From NCBI GenBank assembly GCA_043804635.1, contig JAZDIU010000020.1, forward strand, positions 1 through 11,539: a stretch of 11,539 nucleotides of DNA, read 5' to 3'. The notes under the pieces were generated by a model. It was not told the DNA's origin, did not search any database, and saw nothing but the letters and a program-made list of their open reading frames with translations. Numbering within the stretch: position 1 is the stretch's first letter; every line of letters begins with the position of its first letter. This DNA is from JAZDIU01 sp043804635 (GTDB lineage: Bacteria > Chloroflexota > Dehalococcoidia > Dehalococcoidales > UBA2162). Positions 1 to 6,492 of this stretch are shown here, one piece after another. The position numbers and the translations under genes are program-made.

Positions 1-387
1 GATAGAGAGCTTTTTGCTAGTGTGCTGGGCGAAGGGGAAAGGTCGACGTTGTTTATCAGCCCTTCGTCCATCGTTCGGGAGCATTACGGAGAACATCGAG
101 TTTATTTTTTCTATTTGAAAATGGAGGAGGAAATCGCCCGCATCGAGATTCCGGAATGGGTGGCTAAAGACGAAAATCGGCTGGGCTTGGTGCATTGCCT
201 GGTCTTAGACCAATGCCGGCGGGGGCAGGGATATCCGGTTGCTCTGTCCGAAGCCCACGAGCAGGCGGTGGTCAGAGAAGCCGATAGACAAAATTTCTGG
301 CAGTTGGTCGAGTCGCTGCTGACAGAGGAGCGCCTGCCGGACCAGACTTCCAACAAGAGCCGGAGCAAGAGAACGAGGTGGATATAA
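1..387 (+). CDS. nurA: NurA-family nuclease, C-terminal part (5' end outside window)
   Basis: The reading frame is open from base 1 to the TAA at 385-387, giving 128 visible residues, so the gene starts upstream; a GTG at 22 is only an internal codon. The visible part matches the C-terminal end of NurA-domain nucleases. Features are GERS near residue 12, the hydrophobic YFFYLK at 35-40, ARIEIPEWVA at 46-55, DQC at 70-72, the GYP-x-AL-x-EAHE block at about 77-87, and a basic KRTRW-type tail. NurA is a 5'-3' nuclease that normally works with the HerA translocase in DNA end resection in archaea, and homologues occur in Chloroflexota and other bacteria. The N-terminal catalytic acidic residues are not visible, so activity cannot be judged, and a herA-like gene would have to lie further left. 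The family call is fairly sure; the functional role is taken from the family. Confidence 0.8.
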   Translation, partial: DRELFASVLGEGERSTLFISPSSIVREHYGEHRVYFFYLKMEEEIARIEIPEWVAKDENRLGLVHCLVLDQCRRGQGYPVALSEAHEQAVVREADRQNFWQLVESLLTEERLPDQTSNKSRSKRTRWI

Positions 388-530
388 TCCTTAGTCGAAA
401 TCTTGTGCAAATTAGGGAAAGAAAATTCGAAATTCGAATGTCGAAGCACGAAACAAACTCGAATACCTAAATTCAAATGACAAATATTAGTATTTTGAAG
501 TTGTTTCGGATTTAAGTTTGCTCATTAATG
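388..530. repeat. AT-rich spacer with degenerate TTCGAA-type repeats
   Basis: This spacer between the nuclease and nitroreductase genes has no credible coding frame. It contains a direct 7-base repeat ATTCGAA at 425-431 and 432-438, then several loose variants of TTCGAA, CGAAAC and ATTCAAATGACAAA up to about 485. Low-complexity text of this style is familiar from spacers in environmental bacterial genomes, but I cannot assign a named repeat family. No terminator hairpin with a T-tract was seen behind the nuclease gene. Confidence 0.35.
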
Positions 531-536
531 TATAAT
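531..536 (+). promoter_or_regulatory. Candidate -10 box upstream of nitroreductase
   Basis: A perfect TATAAT lies 27 bases before the nitroreductase ATG, in an AT-rich stretch. No good TTGACA-like box is found at 16-18 bases upstream, so this is a one-box call. A start site near 543 would leave a short leader holding the G-rich ribosome binding site AAAGGGGGG (about 545-553). Confidence 0.4.
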
Positions 537-563
537 TAATAAACAAAGGGGGGCTTCTGAGTA

Positions 564-1253
564 ATGGATATCGTCGAGGCTATTAATAAGAGAAAGAGCA
601 TCCGCGCTTTTAAACCTGACCCAGTTCCCCAGAAAATCCTTAAAGAGATAATAGAACTGGCTTTGCGGGCGCCTTCCTGGGGTAATACACAGCCTTGGGA
701 GCTCGCTGTTGTTACCGGTCCCAAGTTAGAAGAAATAAAACGTGCCTTCGTTGCCAGAGTAGATGATGCCCACCAGCCGGACGTTACCGCTCCTCTGCAA
801 TTTCCCGACCCCTATGGCAGCCGCCGCCGGACTCTGGGCATCAAGATTTTTGAAATAGAAGGTATAAAGCGGGATGATAAGGAAAAGAGGCGCGAGTGGC
901 AGCAGCGGGGTCTGAGACTCTTCGATGCTCCCTGCGCCGTTTATGTTTATACCGACCGCTCCTTTTACTCCCAGGGTAACGGAGTAAATGTATGGTCGGT
1001 ATTCGATTGCGGATTGGTACTGGAAAATATTATGCTTCTGGTTGCTGCTTATGGCCTGGGCACCATTCCTGAAATACAATCGGTCGCTTTTCCCGATATA
1101 CTGAAAAAAGTATTGGGAATATCGGATTCCAAGCTAATCGTACTGGGAATGGCTATCGGCTACCCCGACTGGGACCACCCGCTAAATAAATTTCACTCCG
1201 AAAGGGAACCTATGGATAAAGTTGCAAAATGGTACGGATTCACTGAGAAATAA
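564..1253 (+). CDS. Nitroreductase family FMN-dependent oxidoreductase
   Basis: This 229-residue protein belongs to the nitroreductase superfamily: homodimeric, FMN-binding, NAD(P)H-using enzymes that reduce nitro groups, quinones or related acceptors in the cytoplasm. The N-terminal RKSIRAF segment (residues 10-16) supplies the usual FMN-phosphate-binding Arg/Lys/Ser residues. APSWGNTQPW (36-45) is the standard second motif, YGLGTIPEIQS (163-173) is the glycine-rich FMN contact, and the C-terminal GYPDWDHPLN to WYGF stretch (199-226) is typical of one large subgroup. Length is normal for the family. ATG at 564 is chosen because the family N-terminus begins right there (D-x-x-E-A-I-x-x-R-x-S-x-R) and a G-rich ribosome binding site precedes it. 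It stands alone, with unrelated neighbours, so the substrate cannot be inferred. The 95-120 segment is charged and may be a substrate-lid insertion. Confidence 0.92.
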   Translation: MDIVEAINKRKSIRAFKPDPVPQKILKEIIELALRAPSWGNTQPWELAVVTGPKLEEIKRAFVARVDDAHQPDVTAPLQFPDPYGSRRRTLGIKIFEIEGIKRDDKEKRREWQQRGLRLFDAPCAVYVYTDRSFYSQGNGVNVWSVFDCGLVLENIMLLVAAYGLGTIPEIQSVAFPDILKKVLGISDSKLIVLGMAIGYPDWDHPLNKFHSEREPMDKVAKWYGFTEK

Positions 1254-1322
1254 CAAGGCGGAGTACAAATTTAGAGGGCGTTGATCTTCTAAACTTCCAT
1301 CGATAGGAGGAGAGAGGCTGGA

Positions 1323-2552
1323 ATGGAATCAGCGGACAAGGAAAAAGAATATTCTCGAAGTGTTTGGGAAATATACAGCAATGAGCTAAAAACTGCGAAT
1401 CAGAAAAAGCGGTTGGAGTTAAACAAACGGATGATTCGCTACCGGGAATTTAGAAAGAACGGATTGTCGGCCAGCCAGGCGTATATCAAGTCGTTGTGGG
1501 AGGAGCTGGACAAATCCCCCGCAGATAAGAAGATTAAAGAAATAGCCGAGCCCAAAATAAAAGAAAAAGGTCCGGATAAGCTCCTTGGTATTTCTTTGGC
1601 TTTCAATAAACGTAAAGAGTCGTTCTTTCTCCTGATTATTGTCTTGGCCGCTTCAATTGTGTACGGTGGAGTTATGACGGCTACCAGAAATGCCCCGAAT
1701 GCTGAATTGAAAGCAGTTCGGAAAGAACTGGGTTCTACAAAACAAGCTCTTACCTTAACTCAGACAAAACTTAGTTCGACACAGTCGACATTAGACATGA
1801 CCAAGACTGAACTTGCAGATAAAGAGCAGAAACTTACGTCAACGCAGTCAGAACTCACTTCCACAAAGCAAACGCTTACCCTGTCGCAGGTAGAACTTAG
1901 TTCCGTGAATCAGACACTAAATTCAGTACAGCAAAATTTGGCCACTCTTCAAGCTACACTATCTAAAACGCAACAGCAGCTAGCAATCGCCCAAGAGACT
2001 TTGAGCGGGTTGGGCATTACTCTTTATACGAGTAAAGAAAATTCTGACGTAGAATTGATTGATAACCGCAAAGCAACGAACCCTACTTTGAATCAATTAG
2101 TGGAATTTATCTTTCAGGACCAAACTGATAGGCTCCCTTACTATGCCGGTAAACTTCCTTATGCTACACACGAATACGATTGCTCGCAACTGTCAAGGGA
2201 TGTTCACAATCACTCTGAGGCTGTGGGAATCAGGTCGGCGGTGGTACATGTCTGGTTCAGAGGTGAAAAGGTCGGTCATGCCTTAAATGCATTCCTGACA
2301 ACCGATTACGGACTGGTGTATGTCGATAGCACCGGGACTCCCGATAAGATTGTTCGTGTAAAAAAGGGGAAAGAGATGCTCGCTCTTGAATTCAAATACG
2401 GCCTTCCGATCACAATGATTAGAATGGACAGCTGGTGGGATAGCCTGAGTTCGTATTACTGGATTGATCCTCTAAGTGACATTTATTGGATTCCATCAAG
2501 TGCGTCACCTAGTGGTAAAGCAGTAACATCGAGTATCGAAATGTACTGGTAA
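1323..2552 (+). CDS. Membrane-anchored coiled-coil protein with transglutaminase-like domain
   Basis: The 409-residue protein has four parts. Residues 1-99 are charged and basic, probably cytoplasmic. Residues 100-119 form one hydrophobic transmembrane helix preceded by the basic NKRKES, so the rest should face outside. Residues about 128-228 are a long Thr/Ser/Gln/Leu-rich heptad-type coiled coil with repeated L-S-S-T-Q and T-L-T-L phrases. Residues about 250-400 look like a transglutaminase-like fold: DCSQLSRD with Cys287, GHALNAF with His319, and YVDSTG with Asp335, in the spacing and order of a Cys-His-Asp triad. The C-terminus is rich in Trp and Tyr. Known members of this superfamily act as peptidases, cross-linkers or inactive binding domains, so the actual reaction is unknown. 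A clear AGGAGG (1305-1310) precedes the ATG. I do not recognise a named family for the full-length protein. Domain call fairly good, function open. Confidence 0.88.
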   Translation: MESADKEKEYSRSVWEIYSNELKTANQKKRLELNKRMIRYREFRKNGLSASQAYIKSLWEELDKSPADKKIKEIAEPKIKEKGPDKLLGISLAFNKRKESFFLLIIVLAASIVYGGVMTATRNAPNAELKAVRKELGSTKQALTLTQTKLSSTQSTLDMTKTELADKEQKLTSTQSELTSTKQTLTLSQVELSSVNQTLNSVQQNLATLQATLSKTQQQLAIAQETLSGLGITLYTSKENSDVELIDNRKATNPTLNQLVEFIFQDQTDRLPYYAGKLPYATHEYDCSQLSRDVHNHSEAVGIRSAVVHVWFRGEKVGHALNAFLTTDYGLVYVDSTGTPDKIVRVKKGKEMLALEFKYGLPITMIRMDSWWDSLSSYYWIDPLSDIYWIPSSASPSGKAVTSSIEMYW

Positions 2553-2592
2553 GGAAACGCTACCAACTAAAGATACTAACAGGAGGTTCACA

Positions 2593-2646
2593 ATGGGCAG
2601 CAAAGGCAGAAAGAATGTGAAGAAAGCCAAGAAAGAAAAGAAGTAA
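2593..2646 (+). CDS. Tiny lysine-rich basic peptide (17 aa)
   Basis: ATG at 2593 to TAA at 2644-2646 encodes 17 residues: M-G-S-K-G-R, then a tract with eight lysines in total and only one acidic residue. A near-perfect Shine-Dalgarno AGGAGGT at 2581-2587, five bases before the ATG, is the main reason to call it a gene. It begins 40 bases after the transglutaminase-like gene and could be cotranscribed with it. Very short MGSKG-type Lys-rich ORFs occur as hypothetical proteins in many bacterial genomes, and I have no function to offer. Such a peptide could bind nucleic acid or ribosomes, or could be a leader, but that is speculation. It could also be chance, since the Lys codons are A-rich. 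Confidence 0.55.
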   Translation: MGSKGRKNVKKAKKEKK

Positions 2647-2652
2647 GATAGC

Positions 2653-2673
2653 TGTCAGCTTTCAGCGTTCAGC
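2653..2673 (-). repeat. Heptamer repeat, three units of GCTGAAN type
   Basis: Read on the minus strand this is GCTGAAC, GCTGAAA, GCTGACA, three adjacent 7-base units, directly after the tiny peptide gene. The 15-base stretch at 2656-2670 is the exact reverse complement of 6704-6718, where the same heptamer recurs in the other orientation. Short tandem heptamers of this style are dispersed in spacers of many environmental bacteria. Confidence 0.65.
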
Positions 2674-2830
2674 TAAGACGAATGCACCTCATTGACCTAT
2701 TGAAGTGCCGTCTTTGTTTGTCGTTCCGCTTAAGTTAGAACTTAGAAATGTTTTTATTTTTGAGCTGTGGTTTTGACCATCGATATTTGAGTTTCGAATT
2801 TTGTTTGGTTATTCGCTGGATGTCATAATT

Positions 2831-2885
2831 TTGTCACATTTTTTCACACGATTTTATAACTTCTATATTGGTTATATCCTATAAT
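2831..2885 (+). promoter_or_regulatory. Promoter region of the lipoprotein gene
   Basis: Two candidate signals precede the lipoprotein. TTGTCA (2831-2836) and TATAAC (2855-2860) are 18 bases apart. A second, perfect TATAAT (2880-2885) has no good -35 at standard spacing. The strand and position fit expression of the gene at 2931, and the leader would be about 40-65 bases. The surrounding 2674-2830 is AT-rich non-coding DNA in which I see no gene; part of it (TTTCGAATTTTG near 2792) resembles the repeats at 421-480 read on the other strand. Confidence 0.45.
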
Positions 2886-2930
2886 CCCTGTGGTTCTGCG
2901 CCAGTCAGCTGAAATCAAGGAGGTTCGATA

Positions 2931-4475
2931 ATGAAAATAGGAAGAATTCTCGTCGGCTTATTCATGGCTAGTATGTTGCTGTTGTCAGCCTGCGGGCCGG
3001 CAGCTCCCACTACTCCGACTGCCCCAACCACTCCAACTACCCCAACCTCACCTACGACACCAACTACACCCACACCAACTACTCCAACCACGCCCACTAC
3101 ACCGACAACGCCAGCCGAATTAGATAAGCTGATACAAGGCTTGCGTGCCAACGGCGCCACCGTGGTCGCCCTCGGGACTATAAATCAGGTTTTCTTTTCC
3201 GTCGGGGGCAAGATTATCAAAGTGAACGCTCAGGATGTTCAGGTATTCGAATATGCCAGCGCGGAGGCTGCCAATGCCGATGCGGCTAAGGTCTCGGCGG
3301 ACGGCAGTTCCGTAGGCACTACTATGGTAACCTGGGTATCCGACCCGCACTTCTATAAATCGGGCAAGCTAATCGTGCTCTACGTGGGGACCGACGCATC
3401 GGTTCTCGGTGTCCTGGAAAAAGTGCTGGGCAAACAGTTTGCCGGCAGGACGCCGCCGGTAGGTCCAACGCTCCGTATCCTGGAACCGGCAAACGGAGCT
3501 ACCCTTCAACCAGGCAATATCGGTGTTTCAGTTCAGGTTTTGAATTTCAATCTGGTAGATAAGCAAGGACAAGCCAATGTGGCAGGTGAAGGACATCTCC
3601 ATTACTATTTGGATATCGAGGCTCCCACCACGCCGAATATACCGGCCGTTCCAACCAATGGGGTCTGGGAACATACTATAGCTACAAGTCATACATTCAG
3701 TAACGTTATACCGGGTCCCCATACCATTTCAGTCCAGCTAGTAAACAATAACCATACGCCGCTGGACCCGCCGATAGTGGCTAAAATAAGTTTTACCGTA
3801 GCCGGTAATACTCCCAGTATAAAAATAATATCGCCGACTGATGGTGCCAGGTTGACCGGGTCAGCCACGGTAACAGTGCAAGTGGCGAACTTTAATATCG
3901 TTAATAAACCGGGACAGCCGAAAGTTGCCGGTGAGGGACATATTCATTACTATCTGGACGTCGAGCCGCCGACCACACCCGGCGAGCGCGCGGTGACACC
4001 CACGGGCACTTATGCCGCTGTGACGGCACCCACCTATACTTGGACTAATCTCACCCAGGGCAGCCACACTCTTGCCGTACAATTAGTAAACAACGACCAT
4101 ACTCCGCTGGAGCCGCCGGTAGTTGCTAAAGTGACTATCAATATCGGCATCTCTACGGAACCGCCGGTCACTATAAACCTGGGCGTCCATAATAACACCT
4201 TTGATAAAAGCACCATCACCGTCCCGGCCGGCGCCAGCGTAACCATGGTGTTCAATAACCAGGACTTGGTAGGGCATAATTTTGCCGCTTATTACAGCTC
4301 TGCCACTACCGGTCCTATATTTGTTGGAGAGCCGGTTACCGGACCCAAAACGGTAAATTATCAGTTCACTGCCCCCACAACACCCGGAACCTACTTCTCC
4401 CGGTGCGATTTGCACCCGACAACGATGACTGGTACTTTTGTTGTTACGGCGCCTGGCGGCGGGAGTTCTTACTAA
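2931..4475 (+). CDS. Secreted lipoprotein with duplicated His-motif modules and C-terminal cupredoxin
   Basis: The 514-residue precursor starts with a lipoprotein signal peptide: basic MKIGR, a hydrophobic core, and lipobox L-S-A-C with Cys21 as the lipidated residue. Residues 26-61 are a Thr-Pro repeat linker. Residues 62-172 form a domain I recognise only as recurring in bacterial lipoproteins, with the text FFSVGGKIIKV and a motif G-S-S-V-G-T-T-M-V. Two homologous beta modules follow (about 180-291 and 296-406), each with H-x-H-Y-Y-L-D (His222/224; His337/339), an HT-x-x-VQLVNN block (His264; His379) and NHTPL or DHTPL (His275; His390), resembling DUF4399-type domains. Residues 412-510 are a cupredoxin with apparent type-1 copper ligands His449, Cys492, His495 and Met499. 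It has an AAGGAGGT ribosome binding site (2917-2924) six bases before ATG. It likely sits on the outer face of the membrane and binds copper; electron transfer or copper handling are both possible. No redox partner gene is adjacent. Confidence 0.93.
   Translation: MKIGRILVGLFMASMLLLSACGPAAPTTPTAPTTPTTPTSPTTPTTPTPTTPTTPTTPTTPAELDKLIQGLRANGATVVALGTINQVFFSVGGKIIKVNAQDVQVFEYASAEAANADAAKVSADGSSVGTTMVTWVSDPHFYKSGKLIVLYVGTDASVLGVLEKVLGKQFAGRTPPVGPTLRILEPANGATLQPGNIGVSVQVLNFNLVDKQGQANVAGEGHLHYYLDIEAPTTPNIPAVPTNGVWEHTIATSHTFSNVIPGPHTISVQLVNNNHTPLDPPIVAKISFTVAGNTPSIKIISPTDGARLTGSATVTVQVANFNIVNKPGQPKVAGEGHIHYYLDVEPPTTPGERAVTPTGTYAAVTAPTYTWTNLTQGSHTLAVQLVNNDHTPLEPPVVAKVTINIGISTEPPVTINLGVHNNTFDKSTITVPAGASVTMVFNNQDLVGHNFAAYYSSATTGPIFVGEPVTGPKTVNYQFTAPTTPGTYFSRCDLHPTTMTGTFVVTAPGGGSSY
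3006..3113 (+). repeat. In-frame Thr-Pro coding repeat (stalk)
   Basis: This stretch encodes residues 26-61 of the lipoprotein, almost entirely T-T-P and T-P units with a few Ala and Ser. Threonine and proline codons vary from unit to unit (ACT, ACC, ACA, ACG; CCA, CCC, CCG), so the DNA is an imperfect repeat kept at protein level. It should act as an extended stalk lifting the folded domains off the membrane, and may be glycosylated. Confidence 0.85.
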
Positions 4476-4485
4476 AGGAAAAATT

Positions 4486-4514
4486 AAAGAGAGGGGGTAA
4501 TGCTCCCTCTCTTT
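4486..4514. terminator. Bidirectional intrinsic terminator
   Basis: A perfect 10-base stem, AAAGAGAGGG (4486-4495) pairing with CCCTCTCTTT (4505-4514), with a loop of about 9 bases, lies between two convergent genes: 11 bases after the lipoprotein stop and 7 bases before the last codon of the minus-strand gene. On the minus strand the stem is followed by a T-rich tail (complement of 4478-4485), so it is the stronger terminator for that operon. On the plus strand only a short TTTT follows. Confidence 0.8.
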
Positions 4515-4520
4515 TCACCA

Positions 4521-5129
4521 TCAGACTATAATCGATTGAATGGCAAACATAACCGTCCCGGCACACAACGGTATCAAAAGGTTGTCATTTATTCGAAGTG
4601 GCAACAATTCAACCAGGGTTGCAACAATCGACCCCACTATGACTACCGTCAACCTTATGCTATTGCCGAAGTGAAGTAAGACCAGCCCGGCAATAACGCA
4701 GCCGGCGAAGCAAGCTAATGTGCCTTCCAGTGTCTTGGTAGTAAAGATTTTTCTTCTGCCAATGGTGCTTCCAATGATAGATGCTAGGGAATCGCCGATG
4801 CCTAGAAAAAAGAGGGACATTATAGTAATATCTCGCGGGAACACCAGAAATGAAATTAGCGATGCTATGAGAAGATAGCTAGCACCGGTTAATTTTGATT
4901 TCTCCGTACTCCTCAGGAAAATGCTGAAGTTACGGAACGCCCATCCGGCTAATCTTGGAAACCTGAATCTAAGTAAATCAAGGGAAACGAAAATTATTGT
5001 AATCATACCGAGAGAAATGAGAATCAATGTCATCGGTATCGGTGTAAAAAGTGCTAGAGCCGGAAAGAAAAGACAGGCGAGAAGATGAAAGATGCCTCTG
5101 CTGAGCGGTTTTGGTTTGAGTAAGTTCAA
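4521..5129 (-). CDS. Membrane lipid kinase, dolichol kinase / CTP-dependent DGK1-like
   Basis: This 202-residue polytopic membrane protein resembles the SEC59/DGK1/phytol kinase class, which phosphorylate polyprenols, diacylglycerol or phytol, often using CTP; it is frequently annotated as phosphatidate cytidylyltransferase-like. Hydrophobic helices fill most of the chain. Family signatures are K-x-x-x-T-G-A-S-Y (about 77-85), G-D-S-x-A-S-x-x-G (112-120) with Asp113, the basic GRRK (124-127), KTLEGT (132-137) and the late E-x-x-P-x-R-I-N-D-N-x-x-I-P-L stretch (174-188). The start is TTG at 5129, supported by GAGGA (complement of 5134-5138) four bases upstream; no better ATG is nearby. It lies 32 bases downstream of an acyltransferase-like gene on the same strand, so the two are probably one operon. 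The lipid substrate cannot be read from sequence. Family call good, substrate open. Confidence 0.85.
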   Translation of the reverse strand: MNLLKPKPLSRGIFHLLACLFFPALALFTPIPMTLILISLGMITIIFVSLDLLRFRFPRLAGWAFRNFSIFLRSTEKSKLTGASYLLIASLISFLVFPRDITIMSLFFLGIGDSLASIIGSTIGRRKIFTTKTLEGTLACFAGCVIAGLVLLHFGNSIRLTVVIVGSIVATLVELLPLRINDNLLIPLCAGTVMFAIQSIIV

Positions 5130-5161
5130 TATTTCCTCAAAATCTCTTAGTTAGGATTTTA

Positions 5162-6316
5162 CTACAGCGATAAATCGTAGATTCGCCAGGTCTTATAGCG
5201 GTGTGCCCACATAAATTCTGAGGGGCTGAGGACAAGATGATTGTCCTCCAGTAAAAGTGAGGCCTCACATTTTTGGTAGCCACGCTGAGTCGCATATTCT
5301 TTAACTTCGCTGAACAGAAGAGCATCGATGCCTAGCTTGCGGAAACCCGGGCAGATGCCGAAGAACATCAGCCTGACGAAAGGGATGTGGCGTCTAGTCC
5401 GCAATAGCCTGACCGTGCGTACAAGGTCCGAATCGCCATACCAATTCCACTTTGGACGCAAAGCACAATAAGGATCCGGGAAAGCCCCGAGCACCCCGAC
5501 CGGCTCACCCCGGACGTAAGCAAATCGAATCATCCCCGGGTCGGCAACTAAACGCAGAGAATTCGCCAGGGCAACGGCTTCTTCATCGGTAATCGGCAGG
5601 AAACCCCAGTTCTGAGACCATGCTTCGTTATAAATTTTCACTACGGTGCGCGCTTCGGTGAGCAGGTTCTTGAGATTCAGCGGGCGTGTTTCGATATCAC
5701 GTCTTCGCCTTACTTGTTCTGCTAAACTCACTAAGCGGGGAGGTGTTGGGGTTTGCACATCCAATATATAAGCGTGGTAGTCTTTGGCCTTTTTATAGCC
5801 GTATCGCTCCAAAAATTCAGCGTAATATCGGGGATTATGGGTCAATTCTGCTGTGGGAGGGTATTCGAACCCGTCTATTAGGATACCTTGACGTTCGTGG
5901 GTAGCGTTGGAATACTCACCTGGTCCCCGTAGAATTGTCATCCCGCGTTCCTTTACCCATTCGTGAGACCGGTCGAGTAGAGCCTTGGCAACTTCATAGT
6001 CGCGGACAACTTCAAAAAAACCGAAGAAGCCGATGCGAACGTTATAATGGTCGTTGAATCGTTTGTTGATAGCCGCTGATATTCGTCCTGCCGGCTTCCC
6101 ATCTCGCCAGGCAAGAAAGTGAGTGACTTCGGCATGGTGATGATAGGGGTGTGTTCGACTCAGCAGGCCGACCAGACCGAGTAAGCGGCTGCCGAACAAG
6201 TCGCCTCGTAGAGGTGGAGTCCAGCAGCGGTCATTACGGTAGAGGCGCCAAGGGAAGTCGGCAAAGACCTTTATCCGTGAGCTATCCAGAGGAATTTCCT
6301 CAATCTTCAATGCCAA
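5162..6316 (-). CDS. GNAT-type acyltransferase-like protein (large, YghO-like)
   Basis: With the start chosen here the product has 384 residues. It resembles a family of long GNAT-fold proteins: FPWRLYR (residues 21-27) and a W-x-P-P-L motif near the N-terminus, GRISA (77-81), GFFGFFE (96-102), RGPGEYSN (129-136), NPRYY (161-165), and a second half with NEAWSQNWGF (230-239), ICPGFRKLGIDALL (321-334, where the acyl-CoA pyrophosphate loop would be) and CEASLLLEDN (350-359). The frame runs back to an ATG at 6421, but the extra 35 residues match nothing in the family. The TTG at 6314-6316 has a GGAG eight bases upstream (complement of 6325-6328) and a TATAAT at 6348-6353 that would start transcripts inside the longer frame. 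Members are mostly annotated only as N-acetyltransferases. Being first in an operon with a lipid kinase suggests a fatty-acyl or lipid substrate, which is inference. Confidence 0.82.
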   Translation of the reverse strand: MALKIEEIPLDSSRIKVFADFPWRLYRNDRCWTPPLRGDLFGSRLLGLVGLLSRTHPYHHHAEVTHFLAWRDGKPAGRISAAINKRFNDHYNVRIGFFGFFEVVRDYEVAKALLDRSHEWVKERGMTILRGPGEYSNATHERQGILIDGFEYPPTAELTHNPRYYAEFLERYGYKKAKDYHAYILDVQTPTPPRLVSLAEQVRRRRDIETRPLNLKNLLTEARTVVKIYNEAWSQNWGFLPITDEEAVALANSLRLVADPGMIRFAYVRGEPVGVLGAFPDPYCALRPKWNWYGDSDLVRTVRLLRTRRHIPFVRLMFFGICPGFRKLGIDALLFSEVKEYATQRGYQKCEASLLLEDNHLVLSPSEFMWAHRYKTWRIYDLSL

Positions 6317-6347
6317 CGAGACAACTCCACATAACCAGAGTGCGAAT

Positions 6348-6353
6348 ATTATA
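6348..6353 (-). promoter_or_regulatory. -10 box for the minus-strand operon
   Basis: A perfect TATAAT on the minus strand lies 31 bases before the TTG start. The -35 position is poor (AAGTTT at 17 bases). Transcription would begin near 6341, giving a leader of about 25 bases that holds the GGAG ribosome binding site. This placement excludes the ATG at 6421 from the mRNA. Confidence 0.4.
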
Positions 6354-6379
6354 CAACATCTTTTCCTCAAAAACTTGTC

Positions 6380-6398
6380 CGTGCTCCGACACGGGAGC
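6380..6398. promoter_or_regulatory. Nested dyads between divergent promoters, possible operator
   Basis: Two overlapping small dyads sit between the minus-strand -10 box and the plus-strand -35 box: CGTG (6380-6383) with CACG (6390-6393), and GCTCC (6383-6387) with GGAGC (6394-6398). They could be a regulator site, or only a chance GC-rich hairpin. Confidence 0.25.
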
Positions 6399-6410
6399 GA
6401 CAAAACTTCC

Positions 6411-6440
6411 TTGACAATCATAGAACATAAGTGCTATTAT
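6411..6440 (+). promoter_or_regulatory. Sigma70-type promoter firing rightwards into the spacer
   Basis: A perfect TTGACA (6411-6416) is followed after 18 bases by TATTAT (6435-6440), which fits a housekeeping promoter well. A transcript would start near 6447. No open frame of useful size follows until 6826, and that gene has its own candidate promoter at 6765-6793, so this one makes either a long leader of about 380 bases or a non-coding RNA. Confidence 0.5.
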
Positions 6441-6473
6441 TTGGGAACACGCAGCAGACCGCCAGAGCATTTA

Positions 6474-6492
6474 TCCTGAGCCTGCCGAAGGA
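6474..6492. repeat. Dispersed intergenic repeat, TCCTGAGCCTGCCGAAGGA
   Basis: This 19-base imperfect palindrome (TCCT and AGGA ends) matches, from memory, a short motif scattered through spacers of many environmental bacterial genomes, often in variants such as CCTGAGCTTGTCGAAGG. Only one copy is present in this window, so the repeat status rests on recall rather than on the window itself. Confidence 0.45.

Noticed and set aside
22..387. GTG at 22 as the start of a complete small gene
   Set aside because: The same frame is open to base 1 with family-like residues before the GTG, and the product matches only the end of NurA.
3006..3113. Possible phase-variable simple repeat
   Set aside because: Codons vary from unit to unit and the units are in multiples of three, so slippage would not switch the frame and is unlikely in such an imperfect tract.
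2915..3160. Minus-strand frame encoding a Gly-Val repeat protein
   Set aside because: It is the antisense shadow of the Thr-Pro stalk of the lipoprotein; the plus-strand frame has a signal peptide, ribosome binding site and recognisable domains.
6441..6479. Short frame starting TTG at 6441 right after the rightward promoter
   Set aside because: It stops after 12 codons, has no ribosome binding site and would begin before the expected transcript start.
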